In this document: positions 1 through 13,578 of the stretch, one piece after another
Position numbering within the stretch: the first letter of the stretch is position 1
Layout of the letters: each line of letters opens with the position of its first letter
Assembly (NCBI GenBank): GCA_014706295.1
Contig: JACSVZ010000004.1
Span: forward strand, 10,636,465-10,700,464
Direction: 5' to 3'
Length of the DNA stretch: 64,000 nucleotides
Origin: Lycocorax pyrrhopterus obiensis
Taxonomy: Eukaryota > Chordata > Aves > Passeriformes > Paradisaeidae
Translations under genes and position numbers: made by a program
Notes under the pieces: generated by a model
What the model was told of the DNA's origin: nothing
Databases searched by the model: none
What the model saw: the letters and a program-made list of their open reading frames with translations, nothing else

Positions 1-567
1 ATTTACACATTTCCTGTCTCACTAGCCTGAAGTACCTCTGTTCCCTTTCTAAGGGAAAACCATATACTCGTAGGATATTCACTTTACGATTTGAGACCTC
101 ATATCACTCATTTGCTTGAAAAGTGTGATGGAGGAAAACCAATAGAAAAGGTTTTCTCTGTGGCTTTGCTGGTTGTTGCTGATGAGCATTTTGTGAACTC
201 TGGTGTTGCTAAGTCAAGAAGTCATCCGAAGGGCCAGAGATATCTTACAGCTACAAGGAGATGGGTTTTTCTCCAAGCAGAAAAACAGTGCCGGTCCTTT
301 CACAGCATATTTTCAATTCCTTTCCCTGGCAGATGTCAGAGTAACTCCGTTTGAAAAGGCAGGGGATCATGGGGCATCTTCTAGATTGTAACTTTAGGTG
401 ACCAATACCTGTCCTGGAAGAATTTCCAAAATCTCTCCTTCCAGTCTCTGCTGTGTTTCTGAATCTTCTGAGCTAGACGAAAAGTATTTGAACACAAATA
501 ACTTTATGTTATGTTCCCATTCTTTAATGTGATCCTTGTGCTTGACAAAGGATACATATTATGTAGC

Positions 568-579
568 AAAAAAAAAAAA
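568..579 (+). repeat. Poly(A) run, 12 bases
   Basis: A homopolymer of 12 A bases in unique intron sequence. No retrotransposed gene was recognised next to it. Confidence 0.8.
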
Positions 580-3500
580 GTACAAGTGTAGATTTATGCT
601 TAAATTTTGTAGTATTTTTTCAGCTTGGTAAAATTGACTAGAAGCATAACAGAAGGTCTGAAGCATAAGGAAAAGAAATCAAATTTCATGTTTTCTAATC
701 GTACACACATTAAATTCCTTTTACAATGATTTTTAAGCTGTACTGTGCTAGGTCAGGTCTGTTACTTGCCTCTTCTGGGGAATGTCTGCATATGTTCCTG
801 AGTGTAATAACATCTTTTTCTATTTTTTTTTGTAGCTTTCCTTTTCAGTAGTATAAAAGAATTACATTTATGCTCTTGGGAACTGTTAATGGTTTTGATT
901 CAGTAAAGCACTTTTTGTATGAATAGATAACATTTATCATTTGCTTAATAACTGTCAATTTATATGCTAATGTTGAATAATCGAGAGTAAGATAGAGAAA
1001 ACACATTTGGTTGTTTAACAATGCCATTTGACTGTTTGTAGTCTTTTAAGAAAGACTATATAATTACATATGCGAGAGAGACATTGGCAGCACAGGTATT
1101 TAGAAAGAATTTGTTTGCTTGTTGAAAAAAGGATATGTTTGACAAAAGCTTAATTGTTGTTTTCCCATACCTGTGCCAAGGAACAGGAGCACTGCAGTTC
1201 GTGTGGTGCTTTGTGCATTCACCCAAGTGTCTCTGCATCCAGTGGAGAATGCTCCCAGAATCCTCATTTAGGAAGAGACTTTTCAGAGATCCACATTTAC
1301 CTTCTGCGGTGCCTCATGTGTATTGTATCCAATTTCGTTTTTTTAAAAAAATTCTGCCTTGTTTTGTACAGTGTAAATCCATTTCTGCTTTGCTTTGTAG
1401 CAGCTTTAGTTTTGATGTGTAGTGGAATGGTATCTGGCCTAGCGTAAGTAAATGGAGCGTGAGAATTGGGGAAAAAGTACAACAATCTCACCTACTGCAG
1501 CAGGAATGGGAGCAGAGCCATGAATACCTAATTGACTGTGGTGATGGCTGTGCCCATACACATGTTATTTTTGAGTGTGTTTTTGCAAGGCCTGGGTTTT
1601 AACTCTTTCAAGTTAAAGCTCAAGACCAGAATAGAAAGCTCAAGAACCATTAAAGAGAGGATTGGCAATGAGGGGGAAGCTTTCATCTCAGTTAAGGAGT
1701 CTTGTGTATTGCAAGAAATTGCTCTCCTTACTGTCCACTGCATCCTGGGAACGGTTTATTTTGTCCTTGAGATTAATTTAGGAATAATACGTCCATGGAA
1801 ATGAGAATAGTGACACTGGCTGCTGGTTCTTCTGGCCCGTCCTAGCATTGAAACTGTACAAAAAGCTTTACATACAAATCTCTGCACTTCTCCCTTCCTC
1901 CTGCTGCAGCCTCTCTGATTTTTGATGTTTGAAGGCATCAAACCTTGGGTTATATAGATGTATAATATTACTACTAAAGCACTTCTGCAGCATTTTAAGT
2001 TTAAGCATAGCCTGAAGCCAGTAAGTAGAAAGAGGTTTAAGAGGAAGGAAGGAGCTCTTTCAGAGCTGGTCTGCAGTGATTTTTGATTGTTCACAGAATT
2101 CTGGAGGCAGATGTGGCCAAAGTCTTACATACAAAGGGGCTGGTTGGATTCCTGAATCACAAAGACCTTTTATGATATACAGATGGTGCCAAATTTCGGA
2201 CTAAATCCATTGTGGAATTACCAAAGGACGTTGTCTTTTTGGGAAATGCTGTTTAAATGTGTCTCTGTGTTTGACAGGGACAAAGTATACCTCCTGATTT
2301 GCTGGAATTAAAACTTAATTAGGCCAGGTTTCTCTGAGAAGCCCTAACAACTGCGTTCTCCCTTAGAACCTGCAGGTTAATGAATAATAGAAGAGAAAGA
2401 TTGAGCATGGCTATCTAAACTTTTTTTCTTGTCACTTTTTATTCTGTACTTTTCGGGGGTATCTATTTAAAATATCAAGGGAGCATCTCAGTAGTTTCAC
2501 AATGATTAACTCTGGCACTAAAAAAAGTGCAAATGCTGTCTCATGGAGCTATTTTGTTGCTTTCCAGTAGGTACACTTGCAACACTAACTCGTCTCATAT
2601 TTGATAGGGAATCTGCTGAACATGGGAAAACATTCAGATGGAATGATGGTTGATATTCCACCAATAAATGCTAGAGGTGGAAGTTCAGGCCCTGATGTTC
2701 ACTGAGTCATCCTGTCAGTGATCTTTCCTGTATTTCATAAGTGTCCTGACCACAGGTGCACACACTTCTCTTACTCATTCACAGATGGGCAGACTGCTGT
2801 AATGTGACCTGGGACTCCTTGAAGCCTGAGACAGTTTTGTCAGGGATTTCTTGTCCAACTGGAAAGGAAATACGTGATAGTATCAATTTGTGCTTTGGTT
2901 ATGCCCCATCCTATATAAGCAGTCTGCAGATTTTGAAACACTCTTATTCTGGTTTCCTTGTGCTGTCTGCTACCTGCTATTAATTCCCAACACATTATTT
3001 AATCCAAGGGTTATTTGCAGATGTGTTTGATAGAGAGTTGCAAGTTTCAAAACAAGTAGATTTCTAAAACATTTCTAAAAACTGACTTCCAGAGAGGAGC
3101 TAAAGCCTCTCCTAAGCTGGGGAAATCCAGGGAGGCTCTACCATTATATAGTTTGTTGGAATCATGGGGCTGGCTATATTTCAGATTCACTACAGCACAT
3201 GTGACTTTTACCTGGCCAGCAGCTCACAAAAGTCCGGGTTGGAGGTGTGGAAGAATGGAGTGTTAAGTGAGTGAAGGGGACACAGGAGATCTGGGGCTTT
3301 CTGGAGCTACAGGGAGGGTCTGAATAGCGCTGGAAATACTACCCATCATTTTACCCTCAGTTTCCCTCGCTGTGTTTTCCTGTTTGTTGTCCATCTCCTT
3401 TACAAAGTGCATAAAATTCTCTGATAACAAAGCTGTTCAAAACAAATATTCTTGTAATATCTGTATCTGTGCTGACATGCACATAAGGCATTAATGGAGA

Positions 3501-4515
3501 AGGAACGATATATTGGTACTCAATTAAAAAAATGCTATTTATTTTAAAAAAATCATGAAAGAAGTGTAGTTCAACAGAGAAAACTGTCTTTCAGAAGGTC
3601 ATGAACATCAGTCTTTACAACATTACTCTATCCCACTGAATTTTCTATAATAATTTTTTGAAAAATGTTTTAAAAAATCTTTTGTTGGGATGTTTATGTA
3701 AGGGATTTCAATGGGCAAATAGGTTTGTTCAGGCAAAACAATACTTAAACTCCAGGCCTTGCATGTCAGTGTGAACTAATTAAAATCATATCGTGCAATA
3801 GGTCAAGAGATCAGGAAGTTGGCCTTCTAATTAGAAGAGATAGTTATAAATAAAACCTTGTTGTTGAAAAGGAAGAGCAAAATTAAGAAGAAGATCTAGA
3901 TGTGAGAAAAATGAATCAGAGCCCCGGGTCTCTGATGAAGTCACCCCTTTCTCTTTTGACTCTCACTGTGTTACATAGAGAGACCTGAGGCTTCAGACTG
4001 TCCCTCATTAAGGATCTTTGGGCTCACCCCTGTGCGGGCAGTGCCTGCCCATGTTGTGCATGCCTCAGTCCTCAGATAACAAATAATAGCCTGGCCTCCC
4101 CAAACAGAGTCTGACGGGAGAATTCAGATCTGGTTTGTATTTGCTGTCAGCTTGGACCTTTCATCCTCCTTAATACTTCAGCTACACCTATTTTTTGTGG
4201 TTCTTGCTATCACCACAAATGGGCACCTTGCCAGACTGGATAGGTGTCGTCTTGGGACTGTTTTCGCGTGAGCCTTTTGTGCCAGTTATTGTTTAGCTTT
4301 CGTTCTTCCATCTTAATAATTGAAAAGCATTTATTTTCAATAACATGTAGGTGTTGGGTGTTGTTTTCCCCTGGAGCATAAACATAATTAGTAAAAATAA
4401 TAACAATAAACAGATTTTAGATGGTGGAACAGCTCTTCAACTTTTTCTGTAGGTTTTCATCACTTCAGAAGGATTGAAGGTAGATCTAGTTCAACCATGC
4501 ATTTGTTTTGTAATG

Positions 4516-4588
4516 GGACCCTGAGCAGGGGGTGGGACTGCATACCCTCAAGGGTCCAATCCAGCCTAATTTACACTCTGATTCTATG
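4516..4588 (+). mobile_element. CR1 LINE, short 3'-end remnant
   Basis: The order of blocks matches the 3' untranslated end of chicken repeat 1 elements: GGGACCCTGAGCAGGGGG, then TGGGACTGCATACCCTC, then AGGGTCCAATCCAGCCTAAT, and finally the terminal ATTCTATGA octamer-type end. The match is diverged, with several substitutions against the CR1 pattern, so this is an old 5'-truncated copy with no coding capacity. The similarity may extend upstream to about 4440 (GATCTAGTTCAACCATGC), but that part is less certain. Confidence 0.7.
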
Positions 4589-5654
4589 AAAGCATATATG
4601 CTGAAAGTAAAAGGCATTAATAATATTAAAGCTTGTAAATCTAAGATACCCGTTTATCAGAGTGAAAGACAATATCTTTCCATAGGACCACAACTAGCTT
4701 ATCTTTACAGTGTGATGCTGATAATACTGGAATACAGGAAATATTTATGGTGTGGGACTGTAAGTTAACCATTGGTCTTTGGGAGACTGTCTTGTAAAAT
4801 GTTTCATCAGCATATTCACACATGTTGCTTTTAGTTTGACCTGAGATGTGTATTTCACAAGGACTCTGCTGTGTGAAATGTTATGTATAATACTGTGAAG
4901 GCAGGGAAGGATTGCTTTTCTCCATCTTCCCATCAGAAGCAACGAGAACTATAGGATTAGGTTATTTGTGTAAGTCTTCTTGATGCTCTGAAAGAGTTTG
5001 TCTGTCCTGCCCTCAGTCTCGTTAGTTCCTGACGCTTCATCCTTACCATCACCACTGCAAGCAGAACGTATTAGTCATTGTAAGACAGGGCTTGTTTATG
5101 CCTGTACCCTGGGGTGGCTGCTGAATGTTTTTGTTCTGCCATTGCTCAGTTGTTTGTTAGTGCCTGTTTACAACTAAGACCTTAAGGGATGAATATCCTA
5201 TCCTGCTGACTTCTGTGTGTGGCTGATACAGAGCTTGAGTTTGGTGTGAGTTGTTACTTTGATCTTTTGAACTTTGATTCATACAGGTTGTGGGGCTCAG
5301 TACCAAACTGCTGCTTTGAAAATTGAGAGATTTGTTTCATTTGAGTGAGAATGGGGCTTTTCCCCTTTATTTGCGGGTACACTAACTCAGGCATAGCTAA
5401 AAATCCTGAAAAATTCAAATAAATTTCAACTCAAACTAATACAAGGTGCATTCACCTTGCTTTCTATAGTTAGATGTGCTTTTGAAGGTAATACCCATGT
5501 CCCATGGCTAAATATTTTGGTATTTAGCATTATCATGTACCTTGGAGCACATGAACTAGATTTCTTTTTGGTCAAAGTAGACTGGAAAATGTGTCCCTCA
5601 TGCATTCCACTGGAAAACCAGCATTCAGCCCTGGGACCAGACAAGACCTAGCTC

Positions 5655-5680
5655 AAAATAAAAATAAAAATAAATAAAAA
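5655..5680 (+). repeat. (AAAAT)n-type A-rich repeat
   Basis: Imperfect AAAAT, AAAAAT and AAAT units span 26 bases. It could be the remnant of a poly(A) tail, but no element was recognised directly upstream. Confidence 0.75.
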
Positions 5681-7791
5681 CCTCGAACAAGCAAAAACCC
5701 TCTCCACCATCAAAAAGCACCTGAACTGTGTATAGTATTTATACAACAGGTTCTCACCACCAGCTGTTTTACTCCACAGGTGTGTTCTTATTGGTCCTCT
5801 GTATTTGCTAATGAAGATGCACCCAAAGTAATAAATTTTAATAGAAAAATGCAGATGAGTCTTAATATTCCCTTTGTATAGATGGCTGTTCACAGTGCCT
5901 TGCCCAATTCACCATAGTCTCTTATAATCTGGCTTGCGACTTGCTTTTTGCAAGCCTTTGACTACTGTGAAAGTAAGTAGGTGCAGCTGTTTTTAAAAGT
6001 ATATTTTCTGAGAGTGGGTGGAGTAATATTAAGAATTATGTTGAACTTTATGCAGCATTTGACACCACTGACATAAATGATTAAGATTTTTTTTTTCTTT
6101 TTCTAAAAATGGGTAAAGATTTTGTGCTATAAATATTTCCAGAATGGAGGCCAAACTTGAAGAGGAATGTTTTCTCAGGGTTCATCACCGATACAGTCTT
6201 TGGAGCTTCGGTATCTTCAGCCAGTGGTACCTATCCTCTCACTTTGTCGTATTGGAGTGGTTGCTCCTTTCTAATGGTATCAGGCTGCAGTTTAGATGCG
6301 AACTACCTGTGGTTAAAAACCCAGTAAATTTAATGTCTCTGATGTAAACATGTCAATGTTTTCAGAAGCAGATTAACTCTTTGTGATTTTAATTCCTCTG
6401 CAAGCTTTTTGAACTGGCAGTTACCATCTTTTTTTGTACAATGCTACAAATGCATCTCATTCCCTCTCCTCCCTTTAATGAAAGCGAGAAAATAAAATCT
6501 GGAGGCTTAAGTATAATACCAAATATCACAGGATATATTGTTCAGTCTTTCCACTCGTGATTATATTATTTTCTTTTAAAACTGTATTTTTAGATGTTGG
6601 AAATATGCACACTTGAACGTGTTTACTACAGCTTTTATGGGATAATGTTGAGCTGCTTTTTCATTTTAAAGCCATGTCTCAGTGCTCTTGTATTATTTTG
6701 TTAATATTGCTCAAACTGCAGAGCACTTGAGATGCTTTGGCCAAAGTGTTGTTCAGAATTACCTCTTTAAAAATCAGTTAATATTGATCCATATCTGTGG
6801 AACGTTGCTATGGAATTGATGCTGTTTACTCGTTAATCACTGCAGACTGCAGCTCACAGTGTTGGCAATGTGACTTGTTTGTTACATGTGACGATCGCTT
6901 TATAAATGTCAATAAAATCAAGACAAAAACCTCTAGTACAACTGGAACTAGCAACTCAGTATTTTCCTCATTATTTTTGGCAGCAAAGTAGTCTTACAGA
7001 ACAGTATGCAATAAAATTGAGCCAACTGAGTCCCACACTGTGGCTATAATTACATATTTTTGTTTGCTAATCAGTAGAATTTTTCTGTGTACACTATTAT
7101 ACTTTAATGGTTCTGTTGCAACACCAAATTTACTACAATGTTCTCTTGAAGAAAATGGCACATAATGATTTTGTATTTACTACAAGAAGATATTAAACTA
7201 AATAATACATAATGACGCTACACAGATTAACCAGCTCTTTAGTTCTTCTGTTCCTTATCTATGCTTTAATGGTGTTTTAGGACAAACATAAAGTTATTTG
7301 GGAGGGAATTACCAGAATTACCGAACTGGTAAATATAGCCATCTGTGTGGGATGTCTTGTTTCTTACTTGAAAACTATTAGATTGTAAATTTAAGCTGTG
7401 CTTAGTACTTTAATTTCCCTTCCCACAACTCATGGAGCATAAGGAGGGTTGCAGCCAGCTCAGATAAGTAGTAAGTTCATTAATTACAGGTTTACCTTTT
7501 TTGTAGGTTAAAAAAGCTTGTGTGGGACTTGATTAAACAAGCTGTTGTGGTGTGGCCCTGTGGAGGGCTTGGCAGGGAACAGCTCAGAGAAGCTCCCCAT
7601 GCAACTTTTGGAATCAGTCTTCCATTAACTCTAAAGGTTGCTTGCTGTTACCAGGCTTTGTGCCCTTCTCGGGTTTGTTGTATTATTTCTGTCCAAAGTG
7701 ATTGCACTGCAAATAACCCCCGTGTACAGTGGGCAGTGTGGAAGGCATGTTATCTCAAGCTTTGCCATTACCTTGTTTTTATTTCTGACAT

Positions 7792-7811
7792 TAAATAAAT
7801 AAATAAATAAA
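7792..7811 (+). repeat. (TAAA)n short tetranucleotide repeat, five units
   Basis: Five perfect TAAA units follow a unique region. There is no sign of a neighbouring LINE or SINE tail, so it appears to be a simple microsatellite. Confidence 0.85.
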
Positions 7812-8292
7812 CACTCAAGGGGTTCTGTTCCTTTTCTTTTTATTCATGGTTATTCTGTCACTTAATTTCCACTTGATAATTTTGTATATATTTGACAATC
7901 TTAAGTTAGTATAAAGCCTTTCCATTTACCTTGGAAACAGAACTCTGCTCTCAGACACAATCTGTCCAGGAGTGGAAAAGGAAGGCATGGTCTGATGGTG
8001 GCAGCTTGCCCCCTCTACTGCAGATACAGTTAATTATGTGTGAAGGCTGTGTTTTTTTATAGATGGAGATATAGCTCTAATATATTCTACAGGTTTGTCA
8101 GTTTCTGCAATGCAATCTGACATATTAGTGAGAGTAAATAGTTTCTCTTCTGCATTTGATTTGCAGTGTGAGTCTGTATCAGGATGAAATACTGGTTTTA
8201 TAGGGGAGGTTGTACTTAGCATATGTGATATTTTTGCATGTGGCTGAAAAACAGTTGATATTTCAGCATTGCTGAATGTGGATTGTGTCCTG

Positions 8293-8336
8293 GATCTTGT
8301 AAGTTATCTTTTGGCAAGATCTTTTAAGTTATCTTT
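8293..8336 (+). repeat. 19-base direct repeat with 25-base period
   Basis: GATCTTGTAAGTTATCTTT and GATCTTTTAAGTTATCTTT are separated by six bases and differ at one position. This is a small local duplication in intron sequence. Confidence 0.82.
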
Positions 8337-9550
8337 CTCTTGGTTGTGTTGCACATACAATTTGTCACAGCCTCTCAACAAAAGGAAAGAATATTTGAGA
8401 ATATTTGTTTTTATGGGTAATTACTTCTCAGGCTTGTGTTAAAGTGCTGTCTGAAAGAACCTTGTTCGTACATAATTTTCTGGTTAATCTAGTGTTTACC
8501 TTTTTCTTCCCTTGTATTTATTCCATTAGAATACATTGTAATGTGTTCAATTGGATTTACTATCATGAGGCAATTTTTGTATAATTAATACTGTTAATTA
8601 ATCTGGTTTGAATCAGCACTTGAAATTGAGAGGATGTTTCTGTGATTGCAGACTGAGAAGTATCTCAACCAAGTTTTCTCCCTTCAGTGGTTCACAATAA
8701 AAGTAAATTAGCACAAGTGAAAATGATCCAGGAAATAAGAAAACCAGCTGCTCCTCAGTAAATAACTTGGAGTTTTCCAATAGCCTGTTAAGCCTTGCTG
8801 CAAGCCAGAGAGTATCTCCTTTGTTGATGCTCAGTCTTACTCCTTTGTACATTCCAGCTGCTGCCCTAATTCAGAGCTCCTACGATCCCCGCGGATTTTT
8901 TAAGTCCCCTTTGAAGTATGCCCAGCACTTAATGTACTTTGCTTCTGTAACTGACCTTTCCTCTGGTACTTTCTTCACCCTCTCTTCTCTCGCAGATGGT
9001 GCCTCATGGAAACCTCCGAGAAGATTCCGTGCTGCTGCACGGTCAAACTAAACCTGTAGGGGTTAGAGGGGAAGGGAGGAGATGCCTCTTAAAAACAAAC
9101 AATCAAATTGATTGGCAAAAATCATCTAGAATGTAATATTTGAAGTTGTAAGACATAAAAGCTTTTTCTTGGCACATCTGCCCATCTTTCTTTTGAAAGA
9201 TTTTTCAGGGAAGTAGAGCTATGCACCTTGCACCACGTACCTCCTTTGTCTGGCTCGGGCTCAGTGTCTTCTCCTAGGCTTTCTCAGAAGCTTTAATGTA
9301 TTCTTTCATTCCAGCAGTGATGTATAGTGTTCTGGTTCTTGGTGCACCCTATGGCTAAAGAGAAAAATCAGCTTCTCCCATTTCTGGAATAGTTATATTT
9401 AATTAGAAGTCGTATTTCCTTATGGAAGCCCTTAGGCTTCAAATCTACAAAGACCTATGCGAGAATGTCTTCCTTCCATGTTCTCTGTCAAGAAGGGCTT
9501 ATATCACCTCCCCTTGCATTTTTGTGGGGAAAGAGTGGTTAACATTATAC

Positions 9551-9566
9551 TTTTTTTTTTTTTTTT
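9551..9566 (+). repeat. Poly(T) run, 16 bases
   Basis: An uninterrupted T homopolymer. It could be an antisense poly(A) tail, but nothing recognisable follows on the + strand side. Confidence 0.85.
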
Positions 9567-10270
9567 AATTTTCACTATATCTTTAAATTCTCTGGAATGA
9601 CATGCCAGCAGCCTTTTGGGCTGTGAGGATGCATCACTGTTACAAGGCTCCCTTTTACACAGTCATTTTACAATTATTACTTGATAGCCTGCGCTGTCTA
9701 AATCCTTGACCTGTGCCTGTCAACTGCTGGCTGATCGTAGTGAATAAATTTGTATAATCACTGCATGATGACTGCTTAATAACTGTACTCCAAATATGCA
9801 AATACCTATTCTGGCTTAATGCAATTCATCTGCTTTGACCAGCCCATACACTTAATATTTTCGAACCATTTGTAAGTAATGCAGCACACCATTGCAGGCT
9901 CATGTCTTTTTGTGCCAAGCTCTAAAATGCTGAAACCTACAGAGAAGAAAAAGTCATATTACAAAAAATCCAAAGAAAAATAGACATCAAACAACAGAGA
10001 GGAAGAACTTGTCTGTATGTGTTGTGAATGAGGGGAAAAAAGCCCCGAAACAAAACACTTCCTTAAGGATTATAGAAAGTTTTTATATTTTCATTCTCTT
10101 TTCTAGGTTAGCTATATGCTTTTACTCTGAATAACTTGCAGTATTAATTTCCTTGTCTGCATTATACAGAAGACTACATAACATTGGAAGATACAAATTC
10201 AAAAGCTTGAGTCTGAGACACTTAGAAAATGCTCACAAAAAAAAAACCAACCCCAAACCCAAAAAAACCC

Positions 10271-10310
10271 CCAAACCAAACCAAACCAAACCAAACCAAA
10301 CCAAACCAAA
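10271..10310 (+). repeat. (CCAAA)n pentanucleotide microsatellite, eight units
   Basis: Eight uninterrupted CCAAA units follow an A- and C-rich lead-in (10236-10270) that contains ACCAACCCC, AAACCC and an A-run and looks like a degenerate version of the same repeat. On the opposite strand it reads TTTGG, which explains the FGLVWFGLVWFGL pattern in the antisense reading frame. It is likely to be length-variable. Confidence 0.93.
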
Positions 10311-13020
10311 AAATGCCAAAAGCACAAGATAAAAAGCAAGGCCATAGTCATACAGAAAAGACATCTTTTTCACATTTGTGATTTTCCAGTGCTGAAGGGT
10401 GGAAGAATGTTCTGTGGAAGCCCTGGTCATTTCTTTCTCTGATCTTGCCCTGTTCTTTTAAGCATTTTCTTTGGCCGTCATGTGACATAGGTTGCTGAGA
10501 CAGGTGGGCAGCAAATCGTACCAGTTTGTCCATTTCTGTGTTCTTTATTGCAACATCAGAACATCAGTAAATAGCTTTTTAAAAATAAAATGCGATTTTC
10601 ATTGCACTGTAAGACATGCATTTAATCTTATTATTAGATACTTGTTCCTTTAGTCTTTCTCAGAATTTAACTTAGTATGTCTGAACAGCGCAGGACGGAA
10701 AAGAGACTCCACCGTTCAATGCACCAGACAGCGCTTGGTATGACGGTAGTAGCCCCACGTCTTCAATAGCTTAATAGCCATCGTGGCAAAGAGAGTTTCA
10801 GGGAGATGTTGAAGGCAATAATGTGGATGTTTACTAAAGAATGACAGTCATATAATAACAGCACAGTAACATGAACAAAAATCCAGGACAAAGCAGGCAT
10901 CTTAGCAATGAAATGTAGATAAACCTTTTGTGTCCTTCCAATCTGTGCAGTATCCAGCTGGAAACAAAGTACTGTGGCTGCCCAGGAGGCTGAGGAAAGG
11001 ATTTTGGAGTTGCCCGACCCATTTCTTCAGGGTGATACCACCCAAAACAACTTGCACCTTCTTAATAGTTGTTTTGGGAAGCTGGGGGAGCAAGCTGGGA
11101 GGAGCGTGAGCCGAGCTTGGTTTAAAAGCACAGAGTAGCCTGAATTCCTCCAGACTTATCACTTCCCTCCTCGGTAAACAACAACAAGCAGTTTTTGCGC
11201 TCGCTGCCAGGAGGTGTTTAGGGCTTAGCTGTCTCCTTTCCATCTGGGAAAGAGTGTGGCATGTCAGGTGTCTCACCACTGACACAATTAAAAGGAAGTG
11301 AATGGCTCCTTCACACATGCCTTAATGTCAGCAGTTTGGACTGGGAAAAACTGGAAAAGCACTATTGGAGCCTTTCCTACTGTTTTTTCCTGCCAAAAGT
11401 GTGACATTCAGACAGGTTTATCAGCCCCGTGTTTCTCTGAGCCCTTATGCTGCTTGAGTGGGCTGACAAAAGTGTGAATCCTATTGACATTATAGCTCCG
11501 TCTACAAAATTGGAGCAGAGCGCTCGAAGACTAAGAAAGATGACATCATAAGTGTGAGATAAAATGAACACTTTCTTTATTGTTTAGTTGTTTATGGAAG
11601 GAATTTGCCAATCATCATTGCTAGCATGACAGGACAACTTTTACTTGGTTTTTTGTTTATTTTTAATATGAGTTTCTGGTACCCCGAGATACTTAACTAA
11701 AATAAAAAATCTGCCAGATTTTGTCAGTTTCCTGTTGGTTTGTTTTTTGTCGAAGTGAGAATAATTGGCTATGTGCAATAAATGTAGCACACTTAAAATT
11801 TAACAGATCCCTGGGTAAGTGAGCTTTATTTTGAATTGTTGTTGATTTCTTTATCCATATGGGTATTTTGCCAATTTATGGCAAGGACATTGATTATGTT
11901 GGATGTTTCAGCTGCTTTTGTAACGCTTGTCTGTGAACTGCATCCAGATAAGGACAACCTTCTCTTACAACAACCAGTAGGTTTTAAAATTTAATTCCCA
12001 GCACTTTTCAGTGTGGCAGGCAATTACTGGTGGTTTGTAATGCTAAATTTATAGGATTTCAGCTAAACAATACTCCAAAATACAAGTTTCCCATGTCTGA
12101 CTTTACAATAAGTTTTACACCTGCCATTGTTACGAGTAGTTTTGTTCCTCGCAGTATATACTGGAATAATGGGATTATTATGTTTTATTACTACTTTTCA
12201 TTAAACTCACTCTGCAGCATGGCTGGTTGGAGCTGGGAGGATTCCCAACTTCAATTCTAGCTGCCAGAAGGCCCCTTGTGCAGCCTCAGGATGCTGATCC
12301 TTAAGAAAAGAAGGCACTGTACAGAGAACGTGGATTGACAAATTAGGTAATCAGTAGCTTAAGCATCAAGACTTGCAGGTCTCATTTTGGTCTTAAGTCA
12401 GGTGTAGGCACTAAGAGTTTCTGAAATTAAGAATATTTAAGGAGCTGTAAGTGTAGATTGTCTGTGATGAAATGTGAACCTAATTCAGGGAACTAGATGT
12501 CTCAAAATAGATGGTTCATCTGTGCTTTTTGTGTTTAAAATGGAGAATTTTAAGGATAAAGCATAAGATCATGCTTTTAAACTCTGAGATTTTGTCCAGG
12601 AAATACTGTATAATTGCTAAGTTTTTAAAATTAATTGTGTTGGCGGCCTGTAAAGCGGTGCATTGATTAAAAATCTTCAGTTCATTAAACTTCCCAATGG
12701 CAGAGGCCATCTCAGTAATAAAAACTGCTGTTCCTAGCAGTGGACTGGCATCTGGGATGTAATCTTTTAAGATCCCCACCTTTGTTCATTAGACCAGCAC
12801 CTGTTGTCTCTTGATAGGCAGGATTTATTTCCCCTTGTCATCGGTCTCAGAGGTGCAGTTGCAACTTTGGCAGCAATTGGTTCCAATGAACCTTGCAGAG
12901 GTACTTCAGCAGTTGAGCAGAAGGAGGCTGGGTTTCGCTGTGAGTTGGTTCTTTGGTTGTTTTTTGGGGGTTCAGTGGTGGTTTTCTGGGAGTGATGTTT
13001 TTTGTCTTTTTTGGGGGGTT

Positions 13021-13053
13021 TTTTGTTTGTTTGTTTGTTTGTTTGTTTGTTTT
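13021..13053 (+). repeat. (GTTT)n tetranucleotide microsatellite
   Basis: Seven consecutive GTTT units are preceded by T- and G-runs (from about 13006). The repeat reads as Leu/Phe/Val/Cys strings in + frames and Lys/Gln/Thr/Asn strings in - frames, so ORFs across it are artefacts. Confidence 0.92.
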
Positions 13054-13560
13054 CCTTCTGGTTGCCGCACACATCCTTGCAATGGGCGTTTTTGGAAGGC
13101 CCACAAGGACGGAGGATGTGCATAGCAGAGATGTGCTACAGTGCACAAAGTGGTTTCCTCTTCTGTCCCCAGCAGCGCCTCTGATGCAATGACGTTATCC
13201 TGGTTCTATGCACTCGTGGCATTTGCCATGTGGAAGAGCACTACTTCAGAGATAGATCAAGCACAGGTGACTTCTTAAAAAAGCAAACCTCATGAATTTC
13301 CTACTGAAAACGAGAAATGAAAGTCTGGAAAAGCACCAGAGAACTAGGAAAAAAGACGATATGGATTCTTGAAATGTAACACGATAAATCTGCATATGTT
13401 GTTTACATCGTAGCTTCACTTTGTTCAGACTTGCACACAAGGTCACAGAAGAAATTTGGGCCTTATTATTCCTGGAGGAGTTTGTATTTTTTTGCTGTGG
13501 TGTTTGATTACCTTACCCTTTTTTATTACCATCTGCACTGCAAGGGTAGTTTTGCTGAGG

Positions 13561-13578
13561 TTTTTTTTTTTTTTTTTT
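13561..13578 (+). repeat. Poly(T) run, 18 bases
   Basis: The longest T homopolymer in the window. It produces the poly-Phe and poly-Lys stretches of the overlapping small ORFs, which are therefore not credible genes. Confidence 0.87.

Noticed and set aside
10233..10430. 65-codon antisense ORF with a Phe-Gly-Leu-Val-Trp repeat
   Set aside because: It is the translation of the (CCAAA)n microsatellite.
12767..13192. Cluster of overlapping ORFs on both strands around 13.0 kb
   Set aside because: Their openness comes from the (GTTT)n repeat and adjoining T- and G-runs, which give low-complexity Phe/Leu/Val/Cys or Lys/Thr/Asn strings.
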